From positions 32,986 through 96,985 of the forward strand of contig JAHJCO010000009.1 in assembly GCA_018831265.1 (NCBI GenBank): a stretch of DNA of 64,000 bases, written 5' to 3'. This document shows, piece by piece, positions 15,460 through 24,710 of this stretch. A program made the position numbers and the translations under genes. Under the pieces are notes generated by a model. It was not told the DNA's origin and made no database searches. It saw only the letters and a program-made list of their open reading frames with translations. Source of the DNA: Actinomycetota bacterium. Its GTDB lineage: Bacteria > Actinomycetota > Geothermincolia > Fen-727 > Anoxymicrobiaceae. Numbering within the stretch: the first letter of the stretch is position 1; the number at the start of each line of letters is the position of its first letter.

Positions 15460-16759
15460 TCAAAGGCTCAAGGCGGGCGCTCTAGCACATGCCTTTCCCA
15501 ATCGGTGGATTCGAGACAGCATTGACCTGAACAGATTCTCGGGTACCGCCACCTCCGCCATCTGGAAGATTGTCATCCTGGAGTGGGAGACAATCTTGGC
15601 CCCAATCTTTATCAGCTTGAACTGTATGCTGGTAAGAGACCAGTGGGCCACCTCTCTCGGGAGTACGAACCTTCTTATGAAGTTGCCGAGGTTGTACGCT
15701 AGCACGAACAGGGCGAGACGGACCTTGTTGGACATGAACCTCGTGCAAGACAGCCTGGTCCAGGTGAGGGCGACCTTGCCCTCCTTGATATATTGCTCTG
15801 CCATGGCCCGATTGTTGTAGAACTGAACCACGTTCTCGGGAGTTCTGCTCATGTTGGTCACGATGAAACCGATTCGAGGGAATAGCTCTCCCTGGTGCCA
15901 CTCCACCTTCGCTATGACCCTCCTGGACTTCTTCCAGGAAGCCGCCCGGTATAAAAAGTCATGGAAGAATACCTTCGGCTTTACAGATGGCCTTCCCACC
16001 GGTCTGGTCATCAGATGGTCTATCTTCCGGTAGAGGTTTGCGTTCGCCTTGAGCCTGATCGCATACAGGATTCCGTTGTCTTCCAGGTATTCGTAGACGT
16101 CCGGAGAAGCGAAGGCCGCGTCTCCCCTCAGGTAGAGCTTCTTTCCCATCTCCTTGTACCTGTCCACCAGGGGGGAGAGGAACTCCCTACATCCGTCGGC
16201 AGAGTGGACGTTGCCCGGTCTCAACACCGCCCCCTCACAGTCCCCGTAGTTGTTGAAGCAGAAGAGGGGGTGGTAGCAGGTGGATTCAAAATGGCCGTTA
16301 TAGGCAGAGCCTTCCTGGTTGCCGTGGACTGGAGACTCGGAGCTATCGATATCGAGTACCACCTTCTTCGCCCTGGACAACGATACCGCTTTGGAAACCC
16401 ACGCGCTGTTGAGTGAGGAGAGGGCGTCGATGTTCTCATCCTGGGCAAGTATCTCGGTCTCGAAGCGGGATACCGTCCCGGAACTGTCGGCGGTTCTTTC
16501 CCGTCCTGCCCTCGACTATCAAGTCGGCGGCCATCTCGGTGAGCCCCACCATCTCGTCCAGCTCTCGAACCGCGAGCAGACCCGCGTCGGTGGTTATCTT
16601 CGCCCCCCGGAATTCGAGCCTCAGGTGGCGGTCGAAAACGAGCTTTATGCCATCGTTTTTCACTTCACCCGCTGGGTTTTCTCTCATTGGAACCTCGCAT
16701 TGCCGGAATTGCCGATTCTGATGCATCCTTAAGCAATACAAGGGGAGAATCCTTCCCAT
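15460..16759 (-). pseudogene. IS1380-family transposase, internally deleted and frameshifted
   Basis: The N-terminal part (16759-16436) ends with LRLEFRGAKITTDAGLLAVRE...GRTGKNRR, typical of IS1380 transposases. The reading then breaks. In another frame the sequence resumes at about 16500 as SRFETEILAQDENIDALSSLN and continues through VVLDIDSSESPVHGNQEGS, LYLRGDAAFASPDVYEYLE and the conserved C-terminal helices to 15460. Compared with the usual ~430-450 residues, roughly 60-70 residues between GKNRR and the SRFETE motif are gone, and the deletion shifts the frame. The element cannot move itself. Clear terminal inverted repeats were not found. A MITE-like repeat lies immediately upstream (16778). 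Confidence 0.85.
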
Positions 16760-16777
16760 TTGATATAGAAAATGCGG

Positions 16778-16907
16778 GTGAAAGAAGACCTCAGTACGTC
16801 TTGTTGCTCTCGCTGAGTCCGATCAGACCTGTTGTCACAGTGCAAGAAGATGTATGAGGTCTTGTTTCATTCAGCGATGAAAGAAATGGTCTGAGGTTTT
16901 CTTTCAC
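16778..16907. repeat. MITE-like repeat, copy A
   Basis: 130 nt. Left end GTGAAAGAAGACCTCAG; right end, read in reverse, GTGAAAGAAAACCTCAGACC. Additional internal inverted copies (TGAGGTCTTGTTTCA near 16856; ATGAAAGAAATGGTC near 16877) make it strongly self-pairing. The same ends occur at 44603 and 46139. No coding capacity. No clear target duplication at this copy. Confidence 0.65.
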
Positions 16908-16947
16908 GCACTCGGGGCGAAGGCGACGGGAGACGAGGACGCCCTTG

Positions 16948-18216
16948 TCAAGCCCTTGTCTTGAGCCGGTAGAGCAGGTTGAGGGGGAACAGGTAGGCAC
17001 TGTGCCGGTTCGACGGCATCCTCTTGATGATGGAGCGCACGGAGTAGATGTCCCGCTGCGCCCTCTCCACCTTCTCCTTCAGGAGCTCGGGGCCGATCCC
17101 CGCGGGCTCGAAGACCACCCGGCTCTCCCAGCCAGGCTTCAGCCAGAAACCGGGCTCGAGACGCCCGTCGGCGAGAAGCTTCTCGTACAGGCCCGTGCCG
17201 GGGTAGGGAGTGAGGCACTTGAACCGGGCGAGGGGCACCCTGTTTCGCATGGCGAAGGACGCAGCATCCGAGAAGGCACCGGGATAGTCGGTGTCGAAGC
17301 CGAATGCGAAGTCCCCGATGACGTGTATCCGGTGCCTGTTGAGCAGTCTCACCGCCCTTCCCACACGCTCGACCCTCTCATCGCGGTCGCCCTCCGCCGA
17401 GAAGAGCTCTTCCAGTCCCATGAACAGGAACCGGCATCCGCTCTCGGCCGCCAGCGAGACCAGCTCCTCGTCGTCGGCGAAAGACGCCGAGGCGCGGGAC
17501 CCCCATCTGAGCCTGAGCGGTATGAACCCTTTGAAGAGATCCCTCGCCCGTTTCCGGCCCGCGGAGATCTCGGCGTCGACGAAGGGGATGAAGACGCGGC
17601 CCAGCACCCGGTTGCGTGGCAGTGTCTCGATCTCGGCGATGACGTTGTCCACGTCCCGCATCCTGTACCGCCGACCGAAGAGACGTGTGACCGAGCAGAA
17701 GGGACAGTCCATGGGGCACCCCCGCGATGTCTGCACGACGTTCGCGCTGAGGTAGCCGCCCGGGTTTATGAGGTCCCTCCTGGGGAGGAGCGGCCGGTGG
17801 AAGTCGAGATACCGGTCCGCCCGGTACACGGGCGCGGGGAGCCCGTCGAGTGTCTCCGAGACGACCCTCGGCCATACGGCCTCGCCTTCGCCGACGACCA
17901 CGGCATCGGCGTGCACGAGGGCCTCCCCGGGGACCATGGAAGGATGCACCCCGCCGAGCACCACCTTGATGCCCCGGGAACGATAGGTATCCGCGATCCT
18001 GTAGGCACGCGGCGCGGTCGTGGTGACCGTGCTTATCCCCACCAGGTCCGGGAGGTCGGAGTAGTCGATCGGCTCCACGTTCTCATCGATGATCCGCACC
18101 CTCGCCTCGCCGGGGGTGTAGGCGGCCAGGTACATCAGTCCCAGCGGGGGGAGGAAAGCCTTCCGACCGACCGACACGCCTTCCTCGTTCTCGGGCACCA
18201 CCAGGTCTATCTTCAA
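16948..18216 (-). CDS. B12-binding-domain radical SAM protein
   Basis: A 422-residue protein. The best start is TTG 18216 behind GGAGGTGA; the open frame continues upstream but overlaps the divergent gene at 18397, so it is rejected. Residues ~1-140 are a cobalamin-binding-type Rossmann fold (KAFLPPLGLMYLAAYTP, GISTVTTTAPRAY, VVLGGVHPSMVPGEAL); no DxHxxG motif is apparent, as in many members. The radical SAM cluster motif CPMDCPFC follows at ~190. The family includes methyltransferases, ring-forming enzymes and others. The C-terminus has no extra recognisable domain. Substrate unknown. It is divergent from the thiolase operon with a 180-nt gap. A ~125-nt remnant of a close relative lies at 31514. 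Confidence 0.85.
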   Translation of the reverse strand: MKIDLVVPENEEGVSVGRKAFLPPLGLMYLAAYTPGEARVRIIDENVEPIDYSDLPDLVGISTVTTTAPRAYRIADTYRSRGIKVVLGGVHPSMVPGEALVHADAVVVGEGEAVWPRVVSETLDGLPAPVYRADRYLDFHRPLLPRRDLINPGGYLSANVVQTSRGCPMDCPFCSVTRLFGRRYRMRDVDNVIAEIETLPRNRVLGRVFIPFVDAEISAGRKRARDLFKGFIPLRLRWGSRASASFADDEELVSLAAESGCRFLFMGLEELFSAEGDRDERVERVGRAVRLLNRHRIHVIGDFAFGFDTDYPGAFSDAASFAMRNRVPLARFKCLTPYPGTGLYEKLLADGRLEPGFWLKPGWESRVVFEPAGIGPELLKEKVERAQRDIYSVRSIIKRMPSNRHSAYLFPLNLLYRLKTRA

Positions 18217-18396
18217 GATCTCACCTCCGGGCAGAACGCCGGGCCTCTCCGGTTGCTGTCGAGGACGCGGAACGCCCGTCACTATGATTATATGCCGGTC
18301 CACTGGCGCTCGGCCGCCCGGAGTAGATAGAATCCGGACAGGCGGCAAACCACATTGCCCGAGACTCGAGGACGCGTCCATTGCGAAGGAGGCAAC

Positions 18397-19458
18397 ATGC
18401 TCGAGACCCCGCTTGTCGAAATGCTCGGAATCGGGTACCCGATCATCCAGGCGGGCATGGGACCCTGGAGCACCGAACGGCTGTGCATCGCCAGCGCCGA
18501 CGCGGGCATACTGGGCGTCGTAAGCACGGTGGGCCTGGCCTACAAGATCGCCGTTCCCAGCGCGCTGGAGGACGGGGCGGACGTCTGGGACAGAACCCCC
18601 TACGAGCTGCTGAGGATGACACTCGACTCGGTCGGTGAAAAGACCGCGGAGAGCGGGGGGATATTCGGGGTGAACATCCCCCTGGCACAGGAGTTCGCCG
18701 AGCTCATCGAGGGGCTCTTCAAGGCGACGACCGACGCCAGGAAGGACCCCGATATCGCTAGAAGGCTCAAGGTCATAATCACCTCGGCCGGAAACCCCAC
18801 ACCCTGGAGCGGCACCATCAGGGAGTCGGGCGCGCTGTGGTTCCACGTCGCTCCCTCCGTCTACCACGCCAGGAAGGCCGAGCAGGCCGGCGCGGACCTG
18901 GTGATCGCATCGGGGCGGGAGGGAGGAGGGCACGTCGCCTTCGAGCCGGTCCACACCATGACCCTGCTGCCCGCGGTGGTGGACGCGGTGGATCTGCCGG
19001 TGGTCGGAGCCGGCGGGTTCTGCGACGGGCGCGGCCTGGTGGCGGCGCTCTGCCTGGGGGCGGTCGGCGTCCAGATGGGGACCAGGTTCATCGCCACGCG
19101 GGAGAGCGATTTCCAGCCCATGTGGAAGGACAAGGTCCTGGAGGCGGGCACTGACGGCAGCGTGGTCGGCATCTCGGTGTTCGGCCCCGCCCGTTACCTG
19201 AAGAACGGCGTCTCGTTGCGGCTCGGCGAACTTCTGCAGAAAGGCTTTGAAGAGGGTTACCAGGAGGGCGTTGACCTCGAGACCAGGGGGATAGAGCTGT
19301 CCATGGCCGGGGAGGAGCCCGACCGGGCCGTGTTCTTCGGAGGCGAGGTGGCGGGGAGGATCGACGGGGTCCCGACGGTGGAGGAGGTCGTGGCTGAGAT
19401 CGCACGGGAGGCCGAGGAGGTCGCAGCGGCCGTGCTCGAGCCGGGGGGGAGGCGATGA
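18397..19458 (+). CDS. Nitronate monooxygenase-like FMN TIM-barrel protein
   Basis: A 353-residue protein, ATG 18397 behind GAAGGAGG. It begins MLETPLVEMLGIGYPIIQAGM, the usual start of the NMO/enoyl-reductase family. It has the phosphate-binding segments LPVVGAGGFCDGRG and GAVGVQMGTRFIATRES for FMN, and SGREGGGHVAF with the family His. Members oxidise nitronates or act as flavin-dependent enoyl reductases (FabK type). Here it opens an operon with DUF35, thiolase-like and enoyl-CoA hydratase genes, which favours a role on CoA thioesters rather than nitro compounds. That is inference. Confidence 0.88.
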   Translation: MLETPLVEMLGIGYPIIQAGMGPWSTERLCIASADAGILGVVSTVGLAYKIAVPSALEDGADVWDRTPYELLRMTLDSVGEKTAESGGIFGVNIPLAQEFAELIEGLFKATTDARKDPDIARRLKVIITSAGNPTPWSGTIRESGALWFHVAPSVYHARKAEQAGADLVIASGREGGGHVAFEPVHTMTLLPAVVDAVDLPVVGAGGFCDGRGLVAALCLGAVGVQMGTRFIATRESDFQPMWKDKVLEAGTDGSVVGISVFGPARYLKNGVSLRLGELLQKGFEEGYQEGVDLETRGIELSMAGEEPDRAVFFGGEVAGRIDGVPTVEEVVAEIAREAEEVAAAVLEPGGRR

Positions 19459-19462
19459 CCCG

Positions 19463-19924
19463 ATGACGGACCTGGAGAACGTACGTGAGCTCGGCATAGA
19501 CATAGACGCCACCTACAGCTGGTCGGTCGGCGCTTCGATGGAGAGGTTCGTGAGGGGTCTGGCCGACAGGAGGCTCCTCGGTGCCAGGTGCCCCAAATGC
19601 AGCAGGGTCCTCGTGCCCCCGAGGAAGGTATGCGAGCGGTGTTTCGTCGAGACCGACGAGTGGGTGGAGGTCGGTCCGGGGGGGACCGTCGTCAGCTTCA
19701 CCGTCGGCGAGGTCGAGCTGGACGGGAAGGCGGGCGGCTTTAAGGACCTGGACGTGCCGGTCGTAACAGGGCTGATAAAGCCGGACGGGGCGGACACCGC
19801 GTTCGTGCACGTCATCGGAGAGGCGGACCCGCGGGAGGTCGCTTGCTCGATGAGGGTCGAGGCGGTGTGGGCCGACGAGGCCGGGGGGGCACTGTCAGAC
19901 CTCCGGTACTTCAAGCCCCTGTAG
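19463..19924 (+). CDS. DUF35 zinc-ribbon/OB-fold acyl-CoA-associated protein (first copy)
   Basis: A 153-residue protein starting 4 nt after the previous stop. Helical N-terminus, rubredoxin-like zinc ribbon CPKC-x11-CERC at ~35-52, then an OB-fold with GTVVSFTVGEVELDGKAGGF and a V-x-G-L-I strand. DUF35 proteins bind thiolase-like partners and contribute to CoA-ester channelling, as in Ltp2-ChsH2 aldolase, BbsAB and archaeal acetyltransferase/HMG-CoA synthase complexes. Two DUF35 and two thiolase-like proteins in this operon suggest two complexes or one mixed complex. Confidence 0.9.
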   Translation: MTDLENVRELGIDIDATYSWSVGASMERFVRGLADRRLLGARCPKCSRVLVPPRKVCERCFVETDEWVEVGPGGTVVSFTVGEVELDGKAGGFKDLDVPVVTGLIKPDGADTAFVHVIGEADPREVACSMRVEAVWADEAGGALSDLRYFKPL

Positions 19925-19925
19925 C

Positions 19926-19952
19926 GTGCAAAAGGGTCAGGCACTTTTGCAC
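19926..19952. repeat. Dispersed hairpin, GGTCAGGCA core (copy b)
   Basis: Perfect hairpin: arm GTGCAAAAG (19926-19934), core GGTCAGGCA (19935-19943), arm CTTTTGCAC (19944-19952). It lies inside the operon between DUF35 and the first thiolase-like gene, so it is unlikely to be a full terminator there. Same core as copies a and e. Confidence 0.75.
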
Positions 19953-19981
19953 ATCGGTGAATCGGAGCGTGGAGGGCAGGC

Positions 19982-21136
19982 ATGGACAGAAGAGTGGCCG
20001 TCGTGGGTTACGCTCAGACCGAGCACCGTCCAAGGATAGACAGCTCCAGGGAGATGATGGTCTACAGGGTCACCCGCGAGCTGCTCGACTCGGCCGGCGT
20101 GACCAAGGACCGCGTAGACACGGTCGTCAGCGCCCAGAACGACTTCCTCGAGGGCCGGACCATCTCCAACATGAGGACAGTGGGCCCCCTCGCCGCCTTC
20201 ATGAAGGAGGAGACCAAGGTGGAGATGGACGGTGCCTACGCGGCGCTGTACGCCTACGCCCGCGTACGCTCCGGGCTGCACGACGTAGCCCTGGTGGCCG
20301 GCGAGAGCATGGCCTCGTGCTACCCGGCCTACCTGCCCGCGGTCTGGGCGCTGGACCCCACCTTCGACCGGCCCAACGGTTTCCTGAACGAGCTGAGCGC
20401 CGGGGCGCTGCAGGCCCGCTCCTACATGGAGAGATACGGGGTCAGCGAAGAGCAGGTGGCCGGCGTCTCGGTCAAGAACCTGGGCAGCGCGGCAGGGAAC
20501 CCGAAGGCCTGCCGGAGCATTCCCGGCATCGACCTCGCCGCCGTCATGGGCTCCCGGGCGCTGTACTCCCCCCTGCGCGAGCTGAACTGCTACCCGCTCA
20601 CCGACGGCGCCTGCGCCCTGCTCCTCGCCGAGGAGAAGACGGCTCTCGAGATGACGGACCGGCCGGTATGGATCCAGGGAGTGGGCAGCTCGAGCGATAC
20701 CTACTACCTGGGTGAGAGGAACCTGTCCGGTTGCGACTCGCTCGCGGCCGCGGCTGATGCCGCCTACCGGATGGCGGGGATCTCGGACCCGCGGGCCGAG
20801 ATCGACGTCGCCGAGGTTCACGAGAGCTTCTCCCACGAGGAGCTCATCTTCTACGAGGCCCTCGGCCTGTGCGGTGAGGGGGAGGGGGCGGGGCTGCTCG
20901 AATCGGGGGCCACGAGCCCGGACGGAGACCTTCCCGTCAACCCGTCAGGCGGAGCCCTGGGCGCCAACCCGCTGTGCGCGACCGGGCTCATCAGGATCGT
21001 CGAGTCGGCGATGCAGATCAGGGGTGATGCCGGCGACCACCAGGTGCCGGGCGAGGTCGCGACCGCCCTGGCCCAGGGGCAGAACGGCCTGTGTGCCCAG
21101 CAGAATGTCGTGTTCATCCTGAGGGGGCAGCGATGA
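19982..21136 (+). CDS. Thiolase-like protein without the catalytic Cys (first of pair)
   Basis: A 384-residue thiolase fold protein (start ATG 19982). The N-terminal half runs VAVVGYAQTEHRP to the loop that normally holds the nucleophilic Cys (usually GACAS); here it reads VEMDGAYAALY, with no Cys. The His block is present as EVHESFSHEEL. The GHPxGATG block reads GGALGANPLCATG, so its His is replaced by Asn. These changes argue against Claisen thiolysis; related DUF35-partnered proteins such as Ltp2 act as aldol lyases. It overlaps the next gene by ATGA, suggesting coupled translation and a 1:1 complex. Function beyond C-C bond chemistry on a CoA ester is inference. Confidence 0.85.
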   Translation: MDRRVAVVGYAQTEHRPRIDSSREMMVYRVTRELLDSAGVTKDRVDTVVSAQNDFLEGRTISNMRTVGPLAAFMKEETKVEMDGAYAALYAYARVRSGLHDVALVAGESMASCYPAYLPAVWALDPTFDRPNGFLNELSAGALQARSYMERYGVSEEQVAGVSVKNLGSAAGNPKACRSIPGIDLAAVMGSRALYSPLRELNCYPLTDGACALLLAEEKTALEMTDRPVWIQGVGSSSDTYYLGERNLSGCDSLAAAADAAYRMAGISDPRAEIDVAEVHESFSHEELIFYEALGLCGEGEGAGLLESGATSPDGDLPVNPSGGALGANPLCATGLIRIVESAMQIRGDAGDHQVPGEVATALAQGQNGLCAQQNVVFILRGQR

Positions 21137-22353
21137 GAAACGTGGCTATAGCGGGCGTAGGGTTCTCGAAGCACGTTAGCAAGCGGCGGGATGTCAACAT
21201 CGCCGAGCTGGTATACGAGGCGGTCCGCCCGGTGTTCGAGGATACCGGTCTCTCGCCCGGCGACATCGACGCCTGCGTCACCGGGAACATGCCGGGGTTC
21301 GAGGGGATCAACTCGCCGGAGCTCTGGGGAAGCGGCCAGTGGGGAGGACTGGGGAAGCCCGCCCTCCGCATCACGACCGGGGGGACCACGGGGTCCTCCG
21401 TGGCGCACGGCGCATTCTACATGGTCGCCTCCGGCCTCTACGACACCGTGCTGACGCTCGCCTTCGAGAAGCAGTCGGACGGCGACACCACCATGGGGCT
21501 GAACTCGGTGGCGCTGGCCGACGCCGCGAGCCAGTTCGCCTACGGCGTGGAGATGCTGCCGTTCCTGGGAGCCCTGGGCGGGGCTATCGGGCTCTTCGTG
21601 TACCAGGCCGCGAGTTACATGCACAAGACCGGTTGCACCATCGACCACTTCGACCGGGCGGCGGCGATGCTCCGGAACAACGCGGTCAGAAACCCCTACT
21701 CGCACCTCAAGCAGGAAGGGGTCACCGCCGAGGATATTGCCGCCACGCGGATGATATCCTACCCCCTGCGCTACGGGCATACCTGTCCGGCGACCGACGG
21801 CGCCTGCGCCATGATCTTCACCACGGAGGACAGGGCAAAGGCCATAACCGACCGGCCGGCCTGGATAAAGGGGGTCGCGGCCTGCAGCGAGGAGCCCGCG
21901 GCCCTGGGCCTGTTCGGGGGTGGATCGGTGAACCTCGTCCTCGATGACCAGAGGAGCTGCACCTTCGCCGCCAACAAGGCCTACAAGATGGCCGGCATCT
22001 CCGACCCGGCGGCCGAGATCGACATGGCCGAGCCCTACGTGCCGTTCGCCCACCTGTTCTTCATCTACTTCGAGCGTTTGCTCCTCTGCGGCCAGGGTGA
22101 GGCTCCGCGCCTGTTCGACGGGGGAGTGATGGGCATAGGAGGCGACCTGCCGAACTGCCCCTCGGGGGCGGTGATGTCGACCAACGCGATCGGCGCGAGC
22201 GCGATGGAGCGGATAGCGGAGTGCGCGCTGCAGATAATGGGTAAGGCCGGCGAGCACCAGGTGGAAAAGGAAGTCCACCACGCGGTCGCACACGGCCTGG
22301 GCGGGGCCGCGAACTTCAACGTAGTCACGGTGCTGGGCGACAGGCCCAACTAG
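21133..22353 (+). CDS. Thiolase-like protein without the catalytic Cys (second of pair)
   Basis: A 406-residue protein, ATG 21133 within the ATGA overlap. Starts VAIAGVGFSKHVSKRRDVNI. The Cys loop reads ITTGGTTGSSVAHGA, with Thr or Gly in place of the nucleophile. In the third block GHPxGATG becomes MSTNAIGASAMERI, and the second-block region reads AEPYVPFAHLFFIY, so the usual HxxF His is also missing. It is thus further from catalysis by the thiolase mechanism than its partner and may be partly structural. It is followed after 11 nt by the second DUF35 gene. Confidence 0.85.
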   Translation: MRNVAIAGVGFSKHVSKRRDVNIAELVYEAVRPVFEDTGLSPGDIDACVTGNMPGFEGINSPELWGSGQWGGLGKPALRITTGGTTGSSVAHGAFYMVASGLYDTVLTLAFEKQSDGDTTMGLNSVALADAASQFAYGVEMLPFLGALGGAIGLFVYQAASYMHKTGCTIDHFDRAAAMLRNNAVRNPYSHLKQEGVTAEDIAATRMISYPLRYGHTCPATDGACAMIFTTEDRAKAITDRPAWIKGVAACSEEPAALGLFGGGSVNLVLDDQRSCTFAANKAYKMAGISDPAAEIDMAEPYVPFAHLFFIYFERLLLCGQGEAPRLFDGGVMGIGGDLPNCPSGAVMSTNAIGASAMERIAECALQIMGKAGEHQVEKEVHHAVAHGLGGAANFNVVTVLGDRPN

Positions 22354-22364
22354 GGGGTACCCAC

Positions 22365-22838
22365 ATGGAGGAGCACATCAGCACGTCGGGGACCTGGCCG
22401 CTCTCCGCCTTCCGCTGGAAGACCGAGAGGTTCATGGACAGGTACGTCGAGGCGTTCAGGGAGAGGAAGATACTCGGCATAAAGTGCGCCAACTGTGGGA
22501 CCGTTTACTCGCCCCCAGCCCTGATATGCGTGAAGTGCACCACGGAGCTCAGGCTGGAGCGCGACGAGGACTGGATCAGGATGAGCGAGAGGGGAACGGT
22601 GCTCTCCTACACTGTCGCCTACACCGGCGTCGCCCCGGGTGGCCTCAAGGACCTCTCCGAGGACGAGAGGGCTATCTACGTCCTGCTCCAGCTCGACGGC
22701 GCCGACACCCACATGCTCGCTCAGCTCGAGGGGGCGGGCGAGGACGAGGTGCGGGTCGGGATGCGGGTACAGGCCGCATGGGCCTCTGAGACGAAGGGCG
22801 CGCTTTCCGACCTGGCACACTTCGTGCCGGCGCGTTGA
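22365..22838 (+). CDS. DUF35 zinc-ribbon/OB-fold acyl-CoA-associated protein (second copy)
   Basis: A 157-residue protein. N-terminal helix (WKTERFMDRYVEAFRERKIL), zinc ribbon CANC-x11-CVKC at ~42-59, then the OB-fold (GTVLSYTVAYTGVAPGGLKDL). Clearly related to the copy at 19463 but diverged. Adjacent to the second thiolase-like gene, which makes that its likely partner. Confidence 0.9.
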   Translation: MEEHISTSGTWPLSAFRWKTERFMDRYVEAFRERKILGIKCANCGTVYSPPALICVKCTTELRLERDEDWIRMSERGTVLSYTVAYTGVAPGGLKDLSEDERAIYVLLQLDGADTHMLAQLEGAGEDEVRVGMRVQAAWASETKGALSDLAHFVPAR

Positions 22839-22909
22839 CGCCGGGGGCGCGCAACGCGCCCGACCGGTCCCGATCCGGCCGGGATCCAATCGCAGAAAGG
22901 GGTTGTCTC

Positions 22910-23701
22910 ATGGCGTATGAGTACGAGCTGTTGAAGGTGGACGTGGACGAAGGGGTCGCGACCGTGCTGCTGAACCGTCCGCCCCTGAACCCGATGAACG
23001 TCGTGCTGTTCACGGAGATAGGGCAGTGCGCGCGGGAGCTCTCCTTCGATGACGATGTCAGGTCGGTGGTCATCACCGGGGGAGAGGAGCACTTCGCCGC
23101 CGGCGCGGACATCAGGGAGATGGTGGACGCGAGCGCCATAGAGGTCACCAAGGCGATCAGGCTGGTCCAGGCGAGCTTCTCCGCGGTGGAGGACATACCC
23201 AAGCCGGTCATCGCGGCGATAAACGGTTTCGCCCTGGGGGGTGGCTGCGAGCTGGCGATATGCTGTGACTTCCGCTTCGCCCACGAGAAGGCGTTGATCG
23301 GGCAGCCGGAGATACTCCTGGGCGTGATTCCCGGGGCGGGGGGCACCCAGAGGCTGCCCCGCCTCATCGGGCCGGCGCTCGCAAAGGAGATGATCTACTC
23401 AGGCAAGGCCTACACGGCCGCCCGGTGCCACGAGATGGGACTGGTGCAGAAGGTGGTGACGGGCGAGGACTCGGTCATCGAGCTGGCCCGGAAGGTGGCC
23501 GGAGGCTACGCGAAGGGCGCCGCGGTCGCGCTGGCGATGGCCAAGCGGGCCGTCAATAAGGGCACCGAGTGCTCCATGGAGGAAGGGTTGATAATAGAGG
23601 CACACGGGATCTCGCTGTGTTTCGCGAGCGAGGACCAGAAGATCGGGATGCGCACCTTCCTGGACGAGGGCCCCGGCAAGGCACGGTTCACAGGCCGCTG
23701 A
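22910..23701 (+). CDS. Enoyl-CoA hydratase/isomerase family protein
   Basis: A 263-residue crotonase-fold protein. ATG 22910 lies behind AAAGGGG; an upstream in-frame start at 22835 has no support. The oxyanion-hole segments HFAAGADIREM and ALGGGCELAICCD are intact. Both catalytic Glu residues of true hydratases are present, in GQPEILLGVIPGAGG and in LAKEMIYSG. It should hydrate a 2-enoyl-CoA to a 3-hydroxyacyl-CoA. In this operon it would supply the hydroxyacyl-CoA for, or act after, the thiolase-like complex. Confidence 0.93.
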   Translation: MAYEYELLKVDVDEGVATVLLNRPPLNPMNVVLFTEIGQCARELSFDDDVRSVVITGGEEHFAAGADIREMVDASAIEVTKAIRLVQASFSAVEDIPKPVIAAINGFALGGGCELAICCDFRFAHEKALIGQPEILLGVIPGAGGTQRLPRLIGPALAKEMIYSGKAYTAARCHEMGLVQKVVTGEDSVIELARKVAGGYAKGAAVALAMAKRAVNKGTECSMEEGLIIEAHGISLCFASEDQKIGMRTFLDEGPGKARFTGR

Positions 23702-23831
23702 CACCGGTTTCTTTGAGCGCGGTCACCAACCGGGGCCGCCGGACGAGATCTTCGGGGAAGAAAGACTTTCGACCCCCGGTATCGAAGAAAAGAACGGCGG
23801 ATTCGACGGGAAGACGAACCGGGAAGGGTCA

Positions 23832-24440
23832 ATGGGCCAGACCAGCGAGGCGCGGAGCATGTACGACGGGGCCGGCGGTACGGCTGTCGGGAAGTCCGAT
23901 CAGCTGAACACCGTCAAGCGGGTCTTCGACGTGGTCAACATGTGGCCCAAGGTGAACGACCCGGCTCTGGAGGAGAGGGTGCGGGAGTTCATCATGACGG
24001 CGGGGCCAGATGAATTCCTGCGGATGCACCGGGCGGCCTTCGACACCGTCGGGCCGTACCTGTTCGAGGACGACAAGATACAATCGGTGATCGACGACTT
24101 CGAGGGAAGGCGGATCGGCTTTTCCATCAGGAAGCTCTACGAGGCGACTGTGACCGTGGAGTACCTTCGGTTCAGGGTCGAGCCGGGGATCGAGCCGGGC
24201 GTGCCGGTGATGTGGTGCGCCTCGCGCCAGGACTACGCGGACGCCATGCTGGGCGGCCGCGATCCGTTCGTGATGGTCCTCACGCGGCGGATCGGCGCGA
24301 CCCGGATGACCACACTCCTCAAGTGGTGGCTCCCGCACTTCGATGTCCTGATCAGCGAAGATGTGATGGACAAGTATTCATCCATCCAGCCGGATATCGA
24401 CAGGGCGATGAAGGCACACCTGGCCGCGATGGGCTATTGA
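23832..24440 (+). CDS. SCP2-like protein, operon-terminal
   Basis: A 202-residue protein (ATG 23832 after AAGGGTC). Segments: KRVFDVVNMWPKVNDPALEE near the start, a PDEFLRMHRAAF helix, then VPVMWCASRQDYADAMLGG and RRIGATRMTTLLKWWLPHF, which fit the second half of an SCP2-like fold. It is paralogous to the protein at 60526-61107 (conserved VN-xP-x-DP, EF-M-A-P, R-I/LGAT). Ligand unknown; being last in a CoA-ester operon suggests a hydrophobic acyl ligand. It is separated from the hydratase by 130 nt. Confidence 0.65.
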   Translation: MGQTSEARSMYDGAGGTAVGKSDQLNTVKRVFDVVNMWPKVNDPALEERVREFIMTAGPDEFLRMHRAAFDTVGPYLFEDDKIQSVIDDFEGRRIGFSIRKLYEATVTVEYLRFRVEPGIEPGVPVMWCASRQDYADAMLGGRDPFVMVLTRRIGATRMTTLLKWWLPHFDVLISEDVMDKYSSIQPDIDRAMKAHLAAMGY

Positions 24441-24710
24441 ACGAGTAGATCGCCCACCCCCGTCACGCGCTATCGCCGCCGGTCCACGGTCTCGCGTCTC
24501 CCGACCCGCGGGGTATGCGTTGCTGATGGGAGCCTGAAGAACCCGTGCACTCCTCCGAATCAGGTGTAACGAATCCCCCTTTCCTTTCGTTGTATGAGTT
24601 GACCGGGAAGCGGCCCGAGGGCAGTGACCCGCCGCCGTACCGGGGCGACCTGAGCGGTACCGCGGACAGGTGCCGGTAAAGACGGATCACCGCGGAGAAG
24701 GGGGACATGG

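Noticed and set aside
18217..19512. Minus-strand extension of the radical SAM gene to 854 residues
   Set aside because: It overlaps the well-supported nitronate-monooxygenase-like gene, and a TTG at 18216 has a GGAGGTGA site; the extension is GC-rich shadow coding.
19926..19952. Operon terminator between DUF35 and thiolase-like genes
   Set aside because: Hairpin has no T run, and the functional link of the flanking genes argues for read-through; treated as a dispersed repeat.
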